Assembly (NCBI GenBank): GCA_002404515.1
Contig: DHJV01000145.1
Location: 1 to 11,908 of the forward strand
DNA from: Lachnospiraceae bacterium UBA4711
Lineage (GTDB): Bacteria > Bacillota > Clostridia > Lachnospirales > Lachnospiraceae
Reading direction: 5' to 3'
DNA length: 11,908 nt
A model generated the notes under the pieces. The model was not told where the DNA came from. It searched no databases and saw nothing but the letters and a program-made list of their open reading frames with translations. Position 1 is the first letter of the stretch. Every line of letters starts with the position of its first letter. Below are positions 1-7,685 of this stretch, in pieces. Made by a program: the position numbers and the translations under genes.

Positions 1-7
1 CCTAGCG

Positions 8-60
8 CCCCATCTTCCGCAGGGGCACGGTGATTGTCTCCGTCTCACCCCATCTTCCGC
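8..60. repeat. 13-bp direct repeat, two copies
   Basis: The 13-mer CCCCATCTTCCGC occurs at 8-20 and again at 48-60, a period of 40 bp. Small dyads surround it: GCCCC (7-11) with GGGGC (22-26), GGTGA (29-33) with TCACC (45-49), and CCCATCT (49-55) with AGATGGG (69-75). No open frame with coding character is evident here. It could be the end of an intergenic repeat or of a repeat array that starts left of the window; the edge prevents a decision. The repeat itself is certain, its role is unknown. Confidence 0.55.
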
Positions 61-94
61 GTTAAAAGAGATGGGCTACAGAAGAGAAAACAGC

Positions 95-123
95 TTGCCC
101 ATATAGGATAAGTTTGGTAAAAT
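95..123 (+). promoter_or_regulatory. Putative sigma-A promoter of the hydrolase-methyltransferase fusion gene
   Basis: A -35-like TTGCCC (95-100) is followed after 17 bp by the -10-like TAAAAT (118-123), which has a TG one base upstream (115-116) as in extended -10 promoters. Transcription would start near base 130, only about 3 bases before the ATG at 133, so the mRNA would be almost leaderless. Confidence 0.45.
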
Positions 124-132
124 GTAGGTACT

Positions 133-1851
133 ATGGGAAAAGCAATATCTTCAAAATTTCATAAGATGCGTGCGGAGGATTTGAAGCGGCAGGTGGAACT
201 CAGTAAGCGGAAAGCAGAGTTTAAAATTCCACCGTTTGTTGTCAAACAGTTTGACATTGACGAGCTGCATGAGGAAGGACGGTTATGTTGTCGTCTCGTG
301 CCGAAACAGGGTTTCAATGGGACCTATATTATGTACCTGTATTCCAGTAAGCTTTGCTTTCGGATGGCCCCTGCGGAATGGATGTTCCTTGCGAAGACGG
401 CACTTGCGTGTCATGCAGGCATCTTCCTGCCGATGTATCCACTTGCACCGGAGCATTGCTGCCGGGAGGTCTTTCAGATGCTGGAGCCGGCATATGCAAA
501 CTGTACGAAGGGACAGGATGTGGAGCGTGTGGTTCTGATGGGCTGTGGTGCTGGCGGCGGACTGGCATTGTCACTTGCAATGGCGGCATGGAGGGAAGGC
601 TTGCGCAAACCGGATCAGTTATATCTGCTGTCACCGATGATGGATACCGAGTTTTTTGATAAGAGCCTGGAGCAGGAACTGATCGAGAATTCCAAGCATG
701 CGAAGTGGACATTTTACAATGAACACGTAAAGGAATTCCTGAATTCCTATTGGGTGCGTGACTATGCGGTAAAGACAGAATATACCAGCCCGTATTATGG
801 AGATATGACAGATATCTGTGATGATGTTGTATTGTTTTCCGGGGTGCAGGATCTGTATCACTGTTATGCACGGGAGTTTTATAAGAAAGCGAAGAAGGCT
901 GGCGTGAATATCCGGTTCTTTGAGTTTGAAGATGAAGCGGAAGATTTCATGATCTACGATAAGACAAAGGAGTATAAGAAAGCACAGGGCTTTTTGATTG
1001 ACTGTATCAACGGAACATTCGATACGTCGCTGCGTGCGATCTATCCTCTGAAAATGATGTCGGACTGGTCGAAGAAATATCCGGAATATTTCAAGGATGA
1101 CTGGGCTTCGAAGTTTATATATGACCATAAATTTGATTTTTCCAGACTGAATCCGCATATCAGTGAATACCAGAATATCCGCATGGCGGCGGACGCGAGT
1201 GCCTGCGATACGCTGGTGCGCCGGTTTACGGAGGAATTCCCTTGCGGAACGGTTGTACATATGGCATGCCGGCTGGACAATATGTTTGGCAGAGTGGACA
1301 ATGGAAGAATTCAGTGGTATAGCGTAGATTCGCACAATATTATGTCAATCAGGCGTGCAATGTATGGTGTGCGCGAGCGGGAAAAGACGATTGGACGGCG
1401 GTTGATGGATTTCTCCTGGTTAGATGAGATCCGGTGCAAACAGAATCAGGGCGTTATGTTCGTGTGTGATGATGGATTTTCGTACCTGAATAAGAATGAG
1501 GTGCGGGATCTGATTGCGAAGATTCGGGCGTTGTTCCCAGGTTCCCACCTGGTATTTACCGCATCGACGACACTTGCGAATGCGACTGCGAACACATGGA
1601 AGCACAGCCAGACTGTACAAAAACGGAAGAAACGAAAGTTTTCGGTGAACGATGCCGCACAGATGTTTGGCGCATGGCGGCCGGATTACCGCATTATTGA
1701 CGAGCAGCCGATCTTCCGGTATCTGGAGATACCAAAGAAGCTGGGCTGGATCACAAAGCTGATGTGCCGCTATAACCGGATCGGTTATAATCATAGAATT
1801 GTACATGTCAAGCTCGGCAGTGAAGAGTATAAGATCAATTACAAATATTAA
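133..1851 (+). CDS. Fusion of a degenerate alpha/beta-hydrolase and a degenerate TcmP/LCM-type methyltransferase
   Basis: A 572-residue soluble protein with two recognisable domains. Residues ~50-290 follow the hormone-sensitive-lipase type of alpha/beta hydrolase: YPLAPEH (102-108) is the conserved YRLAPEH block, the nucleophile elbow reads GCGAGG (137-142) where active enzymes have GDSAGG, and D240 in GVQDL fits the catalytic Asp. The Ser is therefore Gly139, the HGG oxyanion motif is Y70-S71-S72, and the His position near 270 is Glu. Residues ~325-572 follow TcmP/leucine-carboxyl-methyltransferase proteins: RVDNGRIQWYSVD (387-399), DFSWLDEI (426-433), and a C-terminal NHRIVHVKL block. The SAM motif, usually GCGLDTR, reads ACRLDNM (378-384), so its glycines are gone. 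Both halves look like pseudoenzymes; the role is unknown, perhaps binding or scaffolding. The ATG at 133 has only a weak ribosome site (GTAGGT); an in-frame stop at 118 excludes a longer start. ATG 166 is a less supported alternative. The gene is followed by a terminator and seems monocistronic. Confidence 0.75.
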   Translation: MGKAISSKFHKMRAEDLKRQVELSKRKAEFKIPPFVVKQFDIDELHEEGRLCCRLVPKQGFNGTYIMYLYSSKLCFRMAPAEWMFLAKTALACHAGIFLPMYPLAPEHCCREVFQMLEPAYANCTKGQDVERVVLMGCGAGGGLALSLAMAAWREGLRKPDQLYLLSPMMDTEFFDKSLEQELIENSKHAKWTFYNEHVKEFLNSYWVRDYAVKTEYTSPYYGDMTDICDDVVLFSGVQDLYHCYAREFYKKAKKAGVNIRFFEFEDEAEDFMIYDKTKEYKKAQGFLIDCINGTFDTSLRAIYPLKMMSDWSKKYPEYFKDDWASKFIYDHKFDFSRLNPHISEYQNIRMAADASACDTLVRRFTEEFPCGTVVHMACRLDNMFGRVDNGRIQWYSVDSHNIMSIRRAMYGVREREKTIGRRLMDFSWLDEIRCKQNQGVMFVCDDGFSYLNKNEVRDLIAKIRALFPGSHLVFTASTTLANATANTWKHSQTVQKRKKRKFSVNDAAQMFGAWRPDYRIIDEQPIFRYLEIPKKLGWITKLMCRYNRIGYNHRIVHVKLGSEEYKINYKY

Positions 1852-1887
1852 GGCTGTCTGTAAATGCAGGGCAGCCTTTTCTTTTTT
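1850..1887 (+). terminator. Rho-independent terminator
   Basis: The arms AAGGCTGTC (1850-1858) and GGCAGCCTT (1870-1878) form a 9-bp stem with one G-U pair and an 11-base loop. A T-rich tract (1877-1887, interrupted by one C) follows. The stem begins inside the stop codon of the fusion gene and separates it from the ABC transporter genes. Confidence 0.85.
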
Positions 1888-1928
1888 ATCAATGTGGACA
1901 GGATAGAAGAAGTGGGAAAGGAGAAGGA

Positions 1929-2693
1929 ATGTTAGAGGCAGAAAATCTGGTAAAGCAGTTTGAAAAAAATGAGAAGAAGCATAAGAAAGTATTGTTTTCA
2001 GCAGTCGATCATATAAGCCTGCACATAAAGGAGGGGGAGATTGTCGGTGTATTAGGTCCGAATGGTGCAGGAAAGACGACGCTGCTCCGGATGCTTGGCT
2101 GTCTGATGCAGCCGACGGAAGGCGTAGTCCGATATACCGATGGCGACCGGATCATCACAGATCAGACAGAGATCAAACGGCAGATCGGTTATCTGTCGGG
2201 CAATACGAAGCTGTACGGCAGACTTTCCACGCGGGAGCTGCTTACGATCGCCGGAAACATCTATGGATTGCCGGCGGATGTGATTCGGACACGGATTGAA
2301 GAAATCGCACAGATTTTGTCACTGGAGGATTTTATCGACAACCGGATCGAGAAGCTGTCCACCGGACAGACACAGCGGGCGTCCATTTCCAGGTGCCTGA
2401 TCCACAGTCCGAAGCTCTATATCTTTGATGAGCCGACGCTGGGACTCGATATCGTGAGCAGCAGTGCGATTGTTGATTTCATGCGGGAGGAGAAGGAACG
2501 CGGAAAGGCAGTGCTCTACTCGACCCATTACATGGAGGAAGCGGAGCTTCTGTGTGACCGGATTTTGATGCTGGCACATGGACGTGTGATCGCGGAAGGA
2601 ACCCTGCCGGAGATCTATGCACAGACAGAAACAACGAATCTGCGGGATGCATTTAAAAAGCTGATACCTGCAGGAAAGGAGGAAGTGTCATGA
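1929..2693 (+). CDS. ABC transporter ATP-binding protein, NatA type
   Basis: The 254-residue ATPase subunit of an ABC-2 exporter, which would power the permease encoded next. Visible motifs are Walker A GPNGAGKT (43-50), signature LSTGQ (143-147), Walker B LYIFDEP (163-169), D-loop GLD (172-174) and the switch His in STH (H200). Where many ABC ATPases carry the Q-loop Gln, this one reads IGYLSGNTKLY (87-97) without a Gln; from memory this is common among NatA-like proteins. An AAAGGAG ribosome site (1917-1923) lies 5 bases before the ATG. The stop codon overlaps the permease start in an ATGA arrangement, indicating translational coupling. NatA/NatB is the sodium-export system of Bacillus, but the substrate here cannot be read from sequence. 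No convincing promoter was found in the 40 bp between the terminator and the start. Confidence 0.93.
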   Translation: MLEAENLVKQFEKNEKKHKKVLFSAVDHISLHIKEGEIVGVLGPNGAGKTTLLRMLGCLMQPTEGVVRYTDGDRIITDQTEIKRQIGYLSGNTKLYGRLSTRELLTIAGNIYGLPADVIRTRIEEIAQILSLEDFIDNRIEKLSTGQTQRASISRCLIHSPKLYIFDEPTLGLDIVSSSAIVDFMREEKERGKAVLYSTHYMEEAELLCDRILMLAHGRVIAEGTLPEIYAQTETTNLRDAFKKLIPAGKEEVS

Positions 2694-4726
2694 ATTTCAA
2701 GGTAATCAAACAACTGTATAAGAAAGAAATATTAGACGTCCTCCGGGATAAAAAGACGATTATCATGATGGTGATCGTGCCGTTACTGATCTATCCTTTG
2801 ATGTTCGTCGGCGGGATGACCATGATGTCCAGGGTGACAACACAGATGGATACACAGACGTATGAAATAGCGGTGGATTTTATGGATACGAATCCGGAGC
2901 TTGTCCAGATGTTTTTGCATCCGGACGATGACACGCTGCATTTCAAGCTGGACGATCTGAATGTCATGAATGCAGATATTTCGATGATCCTGCGGGGAGA
3001 AAAGATCAATGCGATCGTATATGAAAATGAAGATGGAACTGGATATAATATCGCGTATCTGTCCTCGGTTACGAATTCAAGCTATGCGGAACAGAAAGTG
3101 CGTCAGGTACTTGAAGCATATTCGGATTCCCTGACGAATCAGAGTCTGGAGGCGGCAGGATTAGATCCGGATACGGTACTGCATCCATTTCAGGTAGAGT
3201 CCGACGATCGTGCGAGTACCGAGGAGTCAACAGGCAGTCTGCTTGGCGTGATCGTCCCGTTTATGCTGGTTGTCAGTCTGCTGATGGGAACGATGTACCC
3301 GGCGATCGATACGACAGCCGGAGAACGGGAGCGCGGAACGCTTGAGACAATCTTGACGCTGCCAGTCACGAATCAGGAGCTGATTTTCAGTAAGTTCCTG
3401 ACGGTTGGAACGATCGGAGTTGCTTCCGCTTTGTTAAATGTCCTTTCAATGGGTGGAATCGGTGTATATCTGTACAAACTGGCGGTACAGACAACCAGTG
3501 CGGTTTCGAAGATACAGGTGTCAAAATTCGTTCCGGCAATCTTAGTCTGCTGCCTGTGTATTCTTGCCTTTGCGGTTTTGATCAGTGCGCTCTCTATGTG
3601 CTTTTGTGTATTTGCAAAGACTTACAAGGAGGCCAATAATTATATTACACCGCTTATGCTGCTTGTGATGTTTGCGTCATTTATCGGGTTTATGCCGAAT
3701 GTCACACTTACGAGAAATATGGCGCTTGTCCCGGTTGCAAACATTTGTCTGTTGATTCGGGATCTGCTGGCATTTAAGTTCAGTTTTTCATCGATTACGA
3801 TTGTGCTGTTCAGTAATGTGGCATACGGAATCGTTGCAGTGCTTGTGCTCGGAAAACTTTATAACAGTGAAGCGATTCTGTTCGGCGACGGAACCGGAAG
3901 TGTACAGATCTTTGAGCGCAGAAGCAATATGCGGAAAGGCGGAGTGCCGTCGGTCGGAGACACCTGTCTGGTGCTGCCGGTCGTGCTCGTGCTGATGATC
4001 TATGCCGGAGGTTTTGCCGGTGCGAAGAGCATGCTTGTCGGATTGCTTGTTACACAGGGAATCGTCGGTGGTGTTCCGCTTCTGACGGCATGGTACACAA
4101 AGAAGAATATGCGAAAGACATTTCGTATCCGGTTTTGTCGTCCGGGCTTTTTGATTGGCGGACTTGTGCTGATGATGGGAACGATTCTGGTCGGTATGCT
4201 TGTGACGAGTATCACAAGCATGTTGTTCCCGGAGAGTGCGGAGAGCATGACAGGATCTGTGGAAGCAATTTATTCATATGGATATGGCGTCTGTCTGCTG
4301 CTGATTGCATTGCTTCCGGCAGTGTGTGAGGAACTGTTGTTCCGGGGATTTCTGTTATCTTCGCTGGAGCATACGATGAAGAAGCGGGCGGCAATTTTGA
4401 CAGCGGCAATCATATTTGGTCTGTATCATATGAATCTGGTGCAGACACCGACGACAGCACTTATCGGTGTGGCACTCTGCTATGTGGCAGTGCAGTCGGG
4501 AAGCCTGCTGCCGGGAATGCTGATGCACTTTTTCAACAATGCATTGTCTGTGACAGCCGCATTTTATCCAAAACAGATTGCGCGCATCCTGCCGATCTTT
4601 TCAGAGAATGGCGTGCCGGTTCTGGTGCTGATTGTCGGTGGAGTCGGGCTGTGCGTGCTTGGCGCATATATAATAAAACGCTCGAAAAATAAGGCGTTTC
4701 CGGTTGAGTCAGATGCCCGTTTGTGA
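2690..4726 (+). CDS. ABC-2 permease (NatB type) fused to a CPBP intramembrane protease
   Basis: A 678-residue polytopic membrane protein. The N-terminal ~400 residues are an ABC-2/NatB permease: a first TM helix at ~24-45, a long extracytoplasmic domain to ~182, the permease motif GERERGTLETIL (211-222), and a cluster of helices to ~390. After a soluble linker (~395-422) come further helices and a CPBP/Abi (CAAX-type) protease domain from ~485. It has all three family motifs: EELLFR (547-552) with the paired glutamates and Arg, FGLYH with H580, and HFFNN (613-617). The protease site therefore looks complete. Typical NatB proteins are ~400 residues, so about 275 residues are the extra protease module. 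The partner ATPase is encoded immediately upstream with a 4-bp overlap. Fused permease-CPBP proteins are known in annotation, but the protease substrate is not; cleavage of an exported peptide or of the transporter itself are both inferences. Confidence 0.9.
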   Translation: MNFKVIKQLYKKEILDVLRDKKTIIMMVIVPLLIYPLMFVGGMTMMSRVTTQMDTQTYEIAVDFMDTNPELVQMFLHPDDDTLHFKLDDLNVMNADISMILRGEKINAIVYENEDGTGYNIAYLSSVTNSSYAEQKVRQVLEAYSDSLTNQSLEAAGLDPDTVLHPFQVESDDRASTEESTGSLLGVIVPFMLVVSLLMGTMYPAIDTTAGERERGTLETILTLPVTNQELIFSKFLTVGTIGVASALLNVLSMGGIGVYLYKLAVQTTSAVSKIQVSKFVPAILVCCLCILAFAVLISALSMCFCVFAKTYKEANNYITPLMLLVMFASFIGFMPNVTLTRNMALVPVANICLLIRDLLAFKFSFSSITIVLFSNVAYGIVAVLVLGKLYNSEAILFGDGTGSVQIFERRSNMRKGGVPSVGDTCLVLPVVLVLMIYAGGFAGAKSMLVGLLVTQGIVGGVPLLTAWYTKKNMRKTFRIRFCRPGFLIGGLVLMMGTILVGMLVTSITSMLFPESAESMTGSVEAIYSYGYGVCLLLIALLPAVCEELLFRGFLLSSLEHTMKKRAAILTAAIIFGLYHMNLVQTPTTALIGVALCYVAVQSGSLLPGMLMHFFNNALSVTAAFYPKQIARILPIFSENGVPVLVLIVGGVGLCVLGAYIIKRSKNKAFPVESDARL

Positions 4727-4732
4727 TATGAT
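4704..4732 (+). promoter_or_regulatory. Putative promoter of the GH25-EAL operon
   Basis: TTGAGT (4704-4709) is separated by 17 bp from TATGAT (4727-4732), and a TGA triplet directly before the -10 (4724-4726) makes it an extended -10. That same TGA is the stop codon of the permease gene, so the promoter is embedded in the end of the upstream reading frame. The expected start is near 4739, giving a leader of about 27 bases. Confidence 0.6.
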
Positions 4733-4765
4733 AGGAAGTAGGTTAAGAAAGGTTCACCAAAGAGT

Positions 4766-5755
4766 ATGGAACAGCAGAAAAAAAGAGATTATGAGATATA
4801 CTGGCCGCATGTGATACTGGTTGGCATCATTGCGCTTGTGCTTGTCCTGATCGGTGTGATCATTGGAGTGAATATCGGAAAAAGCAAGAAATATAAGCCG
4901 GTTCCGGTGACAGGACAGGGATATACATGGACGTTGCAGCCGGGGGCTGAAGCGCAGATGATCTACACGAACTTCTGGCAGTTTGCGAGAGCGAGTTATG
5001 TGCTGGTCGGAGATATTCCGAACTGTGAATTTTATAAGATTGTAAAGGAGGTGCCGCGCAACGACTTCCAGACAGATAATTTCTATATGGAGGACGGAGA
5101 CAGTACGATCATGGCATACCATGCCGGAGATGGCAGCCGGTTATCTGCGCTTGCCGTGGATGTGTCTTCGTATCAGTCAGAGCTTGACTGGGAGGCGTTG
5201 AAGCAGGCAGGTGTTACGATCGCATTTATCCGGGTCGGATACCGAGGCTACGGCTCCGAGGGCAAGCTTGTCGAGGACGAGATGTTCCAGACACACATTG
5301 AGGGCGCTAAGGCAGCCGGAATCAAGGTTGGAATTTATTTTTACAGTCAGGCGGTCAGCTATGAGGAAGGTGTGGAGGAAGCACAGTTTGCGCTCAATCT
5401 GGCATCTGCTTATACGCTGGATATGCCGGTTGTAATTGATACGGAGGAGGTCTACGCGGATGGAGCGAGAACCGCAGATATCTCGAATGATGCACGGACG
5501 GATGGCGTTGTCGGATTCTGCGAGACTGTGAAGAATGCAGGCTTCACACCGATGATTTATTCGAACCGGAACTGGTTTGTACAGAAGTTGGATATGACGA
5601 GACTGGGAGATTATAAGCTGTGGCTTGCACATTATGCGAATCAGCCGGATTTTCCATATCTGTATTCTGGCTGGCAGTATACGGGAACTGGCACGATCGC
5701 GGGAATCGGACAGGAACTGGATTTGAACGTATGGATGGAAGGCAGTGTTTATTAG
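4766..5755 (+). CDS. Membrane-anchored GH25 lysozyme (muramidase)
   Basis: A 329-residue protein predicted to hydrolyse the MurNAc-GlcNAc beta-1,4 bond of peptidoglycan outside the cell. A charged N-terminus is followed by one hydrophobic helix (~15-37) without a clear cleavage site, so it is probably an N-in signal anchor. Residues ~48-122 form a juxtamembrane region that I do not recognise. The GH25 domain starts at ~127: DVSSYQ (132-137) holds the first acidic residue, DTE (225-227) holds the paired Asp and Glu of the catalytic site, and the C-terminal ELDLNVW (317-323) is the usual end of the barrel. All catalytic acids are present. The ribosome site is modest (AAGAAAGG at 4745-4752, 13 bases before the ATG). 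The EAL gene follows after 15 bases, so the two are probably cotranscribed. Cell-wall remodelling is more likely than phage lysis, since no holin or phage gene is nearby. Confidence 0.92.
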   Translation: MEQQKKRDYEIYWPHVILVGIIALVLVLIGVIIGVNIGKSKKYKPVPVTGQGYTWTLQPGAEAQMIYTNFWQFARASYVLVGDIPNCEFYKIVKEVPRNDFQTDNFYMEDGDSTIMAYHAGDGSRLSALAVDVSSYQSELDWEALKQAGVTIAFIRVGYRGYGSEGKLVEDEMFQTHIEGAKAAGIKVGIYFYSQAVSYEEGVEEAQFALNLASAYTLDMPVVIDTEEVYADGARTADISNDARTDGVVGFCETVKNAGFTPMIYSNRNWFVQKLDMTRLGDYKLWLAHYANQPDFPYLYSGWQYTGTGTIAGIGQELDLNVWMEGSVY

Positions 5756-5759
5756 GAAC

Positions 5760-5773
5760 GGGGAGTGCCTATG
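5760..5773 (+). promoter_or_regulatory. Ribosome site that decides the start of the GGDEF-EAL gene
   Basis: GGGGAG (5760-5765) lies 5 bases before the ATG at 5771. The in-frame GTG at 5765 overlaps this purine run and would rely on the weaker AGGA at 5754-5757, so the ATG is preferred. Confidence 0.55.
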
Positions 5774-7684
5774 TTGAATTGGGATCTGGCTTATGATTAT
5801 GCGGCGATTTATCTGCTGCTTATCATAATCATATGGTATTTTCATGAAAAAAGAATACCGCTTGCGAGTCACCGGACATTTTTAGTGGCACTTGCTGCAG
5901 TCTTTGTCTCAACGGGACTGGAGATCGTCAGCACGAAGCTTGCACAGATGTCCGGCACGGAAGGAAATGTTGGATTCTGGGTGACAAGCACCTTGCAGCA
6001 TCTGGCGCTGAATGCGATTCCGCTGCTGTTTGCGTACTATGTGCTGCAGATCGTACATATCAATGCCAGACAGATGCAGCATGCCAAATGTATGCTGGCA
6101 ATCTGCGGCGTGGTTGATGTGGCTGTACTGGTGACGAATCCATATACCCATTGGGTGTACGAGGCGGAGGGCTGGCAGTATACCTATGACTATGGAGTAC
6201 TGGTGCTCATTGCAGTTGCACTTGCGGCGATCGTCGCAAGTTCGGTTGTGGCATTGCACCGGGTGAATCATACATTATTTGCCAAGGCGATGGTTGTGCT
6301 GTTTCATATGCTGATTGTTGTGTCAGCGGTCTTTTTGCAGTTGAAAACGCATGTATTGTTGTTGAATTTCGTGACAGCAACGGTCTGTCTGACGCTTTAT
6401 TATTATCTGCAGAATCCGAATGCCGTAATCGATACGGTGACAAAGCAGTTTAACCGCCGTTTTTTTGGCGAATATCTGCATACGTTTTTTATTAATGAAA
6501 AACCATTTGGAATCGTAGTCGTTGCAATGGATGATTTCAAGTTTATCAATAAGACCTATGGTGTCGAGAACGGAGATAATCTGCTTCGGCAGGTCGGAGC
6601 TTTCTTGGAGACGCTTCCGTTTCCCAAGACGGTGTTCCGCTTAGGCGCAGATCAGTTCTGCATCGTGCTATACAAAGATCTGGATCAGATCGATGCGGTG
6701 GCACAGACGGTGCATGAGCGGTTCCGTCATCCGTGGTACAGCGAGAATCAGGCTGGAATTATGATGTCCGCATCGATTTGCTGTGTGAACTGTCCGGCGG
6801 ATGCGTCGGCATATGGACAGTTGATCGAGGTTATGGATTATTCCATGTCGATGGCAAAGCGTTTGCAGAAGGGCAGGATTACCTATGCAAAGGATTATGA
6901 TTTAGGTAAGATCAAACAGGATAAGGCGTTTGAAAAGGCGGTCAAGCAGGCACTTGACCGGGATGAACTGATGGTATATTACCAGCCGATTTTTTCGGTG
7001 AAGAAGGGTGTCTATAATTCAGCAGAGGCGCTTGTACGTTTGCATGATGCAGAACTTGGCTGGATATCACCGGAGGATTTCATTCCGATTGCAGAGCGTA
7101 ATGGCATGATCATTGAGATGGGAGAAGTCATTTTGGATAAGGTGTGCCGGTTTATTCATGATTTCAAGCTGGCACAGACGACGGTAGAGTATATCGAGGT
7201 CAATATCAGTCCGGTACAGCTGATGCAGCAGCATTTTTCGGACCGGGTAAAACAGATCATGGAAAAATACGATGTACGCCCGGAGCAGATCAACATTGAA
7301 ATCACGGAGACTGCGACGATCAGTATGGCGGATACAGTCAATGCAAACATCATGGAACTCGTGCAGTATGGAATTAAATTCTCGTTGGATGATTACGGCT
7401 CTGGATATGCGAATATTGATTATATCAATCATATGCCGTTTTCGATTATCAAGCTGGATAAATATATTATATGGGATGCATTTAAGAGTGCCAAAGCTGG
7501 AATTACGCTGAAGCATACGATTGGTATGCTGAACGAATTAGAGTTACATATTGTGGCAGAGGGCGTGGAGACCGCGGAGATGCGCGATCACCTTGCCGAT
7601 ATTGGCTGCCATTTTATGCAGGGGTGGTATTACAGTAAGGCTGTATCGGACCAGGATTTCATCCGTTTGGTCGAGATGCAGTAG
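5771..7684 (+). CDS. Seven-TM GGDEF-EAL protein, likely c-di-GMP phosphodiesterase
   Basis: A 637-residue protein predicted to sense a signal through its membrane part and hydrolyse cyclic di-GMP in the cytoplasm. About seven hydrophobic segments fill residues ~7-215. The GGDEF domain (~220-375) keeps the metal-site region MDDFKFIN (253-260), but its signature reads GADQF (292-296) instead of GGDEF, and no RxxD inhibitory site precedes it. It is probably not a cyclase and may serve as a regulatory domain. The EAL domain (~385-637) looks complete: EAL (419-421), the Asn of VNIS (N478), the Glu of ITET (E513), DDYGSGY (540-546), the Lys of IKLD (K561), AEGVE (596-600) and the Gln of MQGW (Q617). 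Phosphodiesterase activity is therefore expected. It lies 15 bases behind the lysozyme gene and shares its promoter. The downstream gene is convergent and begins one base after this stop codon. Confidence 0.9.
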   Translation: MLNWDLAYDYAAIYLLLIIIIWYFHEKRIPLASHRTFLVALAAVFVSTGLEIVSTKLAQMSGTEGNVGFWVTSTLQHLALNAIPLLFAYYVLQIVHINARQMQHAKCMLAICGVVDVAVLVTNPYTHWVYEAEGWQYTYDYGVLVLIAVALAAIVASSVVALHRVNHTLFAKAMVVLFHMLIVVSAVFLQLKTHVLLLNFVTATVCLTLYYYLQNPNAVIDTVTKQFNRRFFGEYLHTFFINEKPFGIVVVAMDDFKFINKTYGVENGDNLLRQVGAFLETLPFPKTVFRLGADQFCIVLYKDLDQIDAVAQTVHERFRHPWYSENQAGIMMSASICCVNCPADASAYGQLIEVMDYSMSMAKRLQKGRITYAKDYDLGKIKQDKAFEKAVKQALDRDELMVYYQPIFSVKKGVYNSAEALVRLHDAELGWISPEDFIPIAERNGMIIEMGEVILDKVCRFIHDFKLAQTTVEYIEVNISPVQLMQQHFSDRVKQIMEKYDVRPEQINIEITETATISMADTVNANIMELVQYGIKFSLDDYGSGYANIDYINHMPFSIIKLDKYIIWDAFKSAKAGITLKHTIGMLNELELHIVAEGVETAEMRDHLADIGCHFMQGWYYSKAVSDQDFIRLVEMQ

Positions 7685-7685
7685 T

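Noticed and set aside
329..871. Long minus-strand frame (180 codons) opposite the fusion gene
   Set aside because: It lies wholly antisense to a gene with recognisable hydrolase motifs, has a Pro/Ser/His-rich composition typical of reversed reading, and shows no ribosome site or domain.
631..1335. Minus-strand frame of 234 codons
   Set aside because: It is a shadow of the fusion gene, with Ile/Arg/His-rich sequence without a recognisable domain, and it overlaps the previous shadow frame.
1537..1552. Dyad CCAGGT / ACCTGG inside the fusion gene
   Set aside because: A 6-bp perfect palindrome within coding sequence is expected by chance, and nothing around it suggests a site.
4676..4699. Inverted repeat AAACGC / GCGTTT near the end of the permease gene as a terminator
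   Set aside because: The stem is only 6 bp with a 12-base AT-rich loop and no T-tract follows, so it is not a convincing terminator.
5177..5872. Minus-strand frame of 231 codons across the lysozyme and EAL genes
   Set aside because: It is antisense to the GH25 catalytic region and crosses the gene boundary; no motif or start signal supports it.
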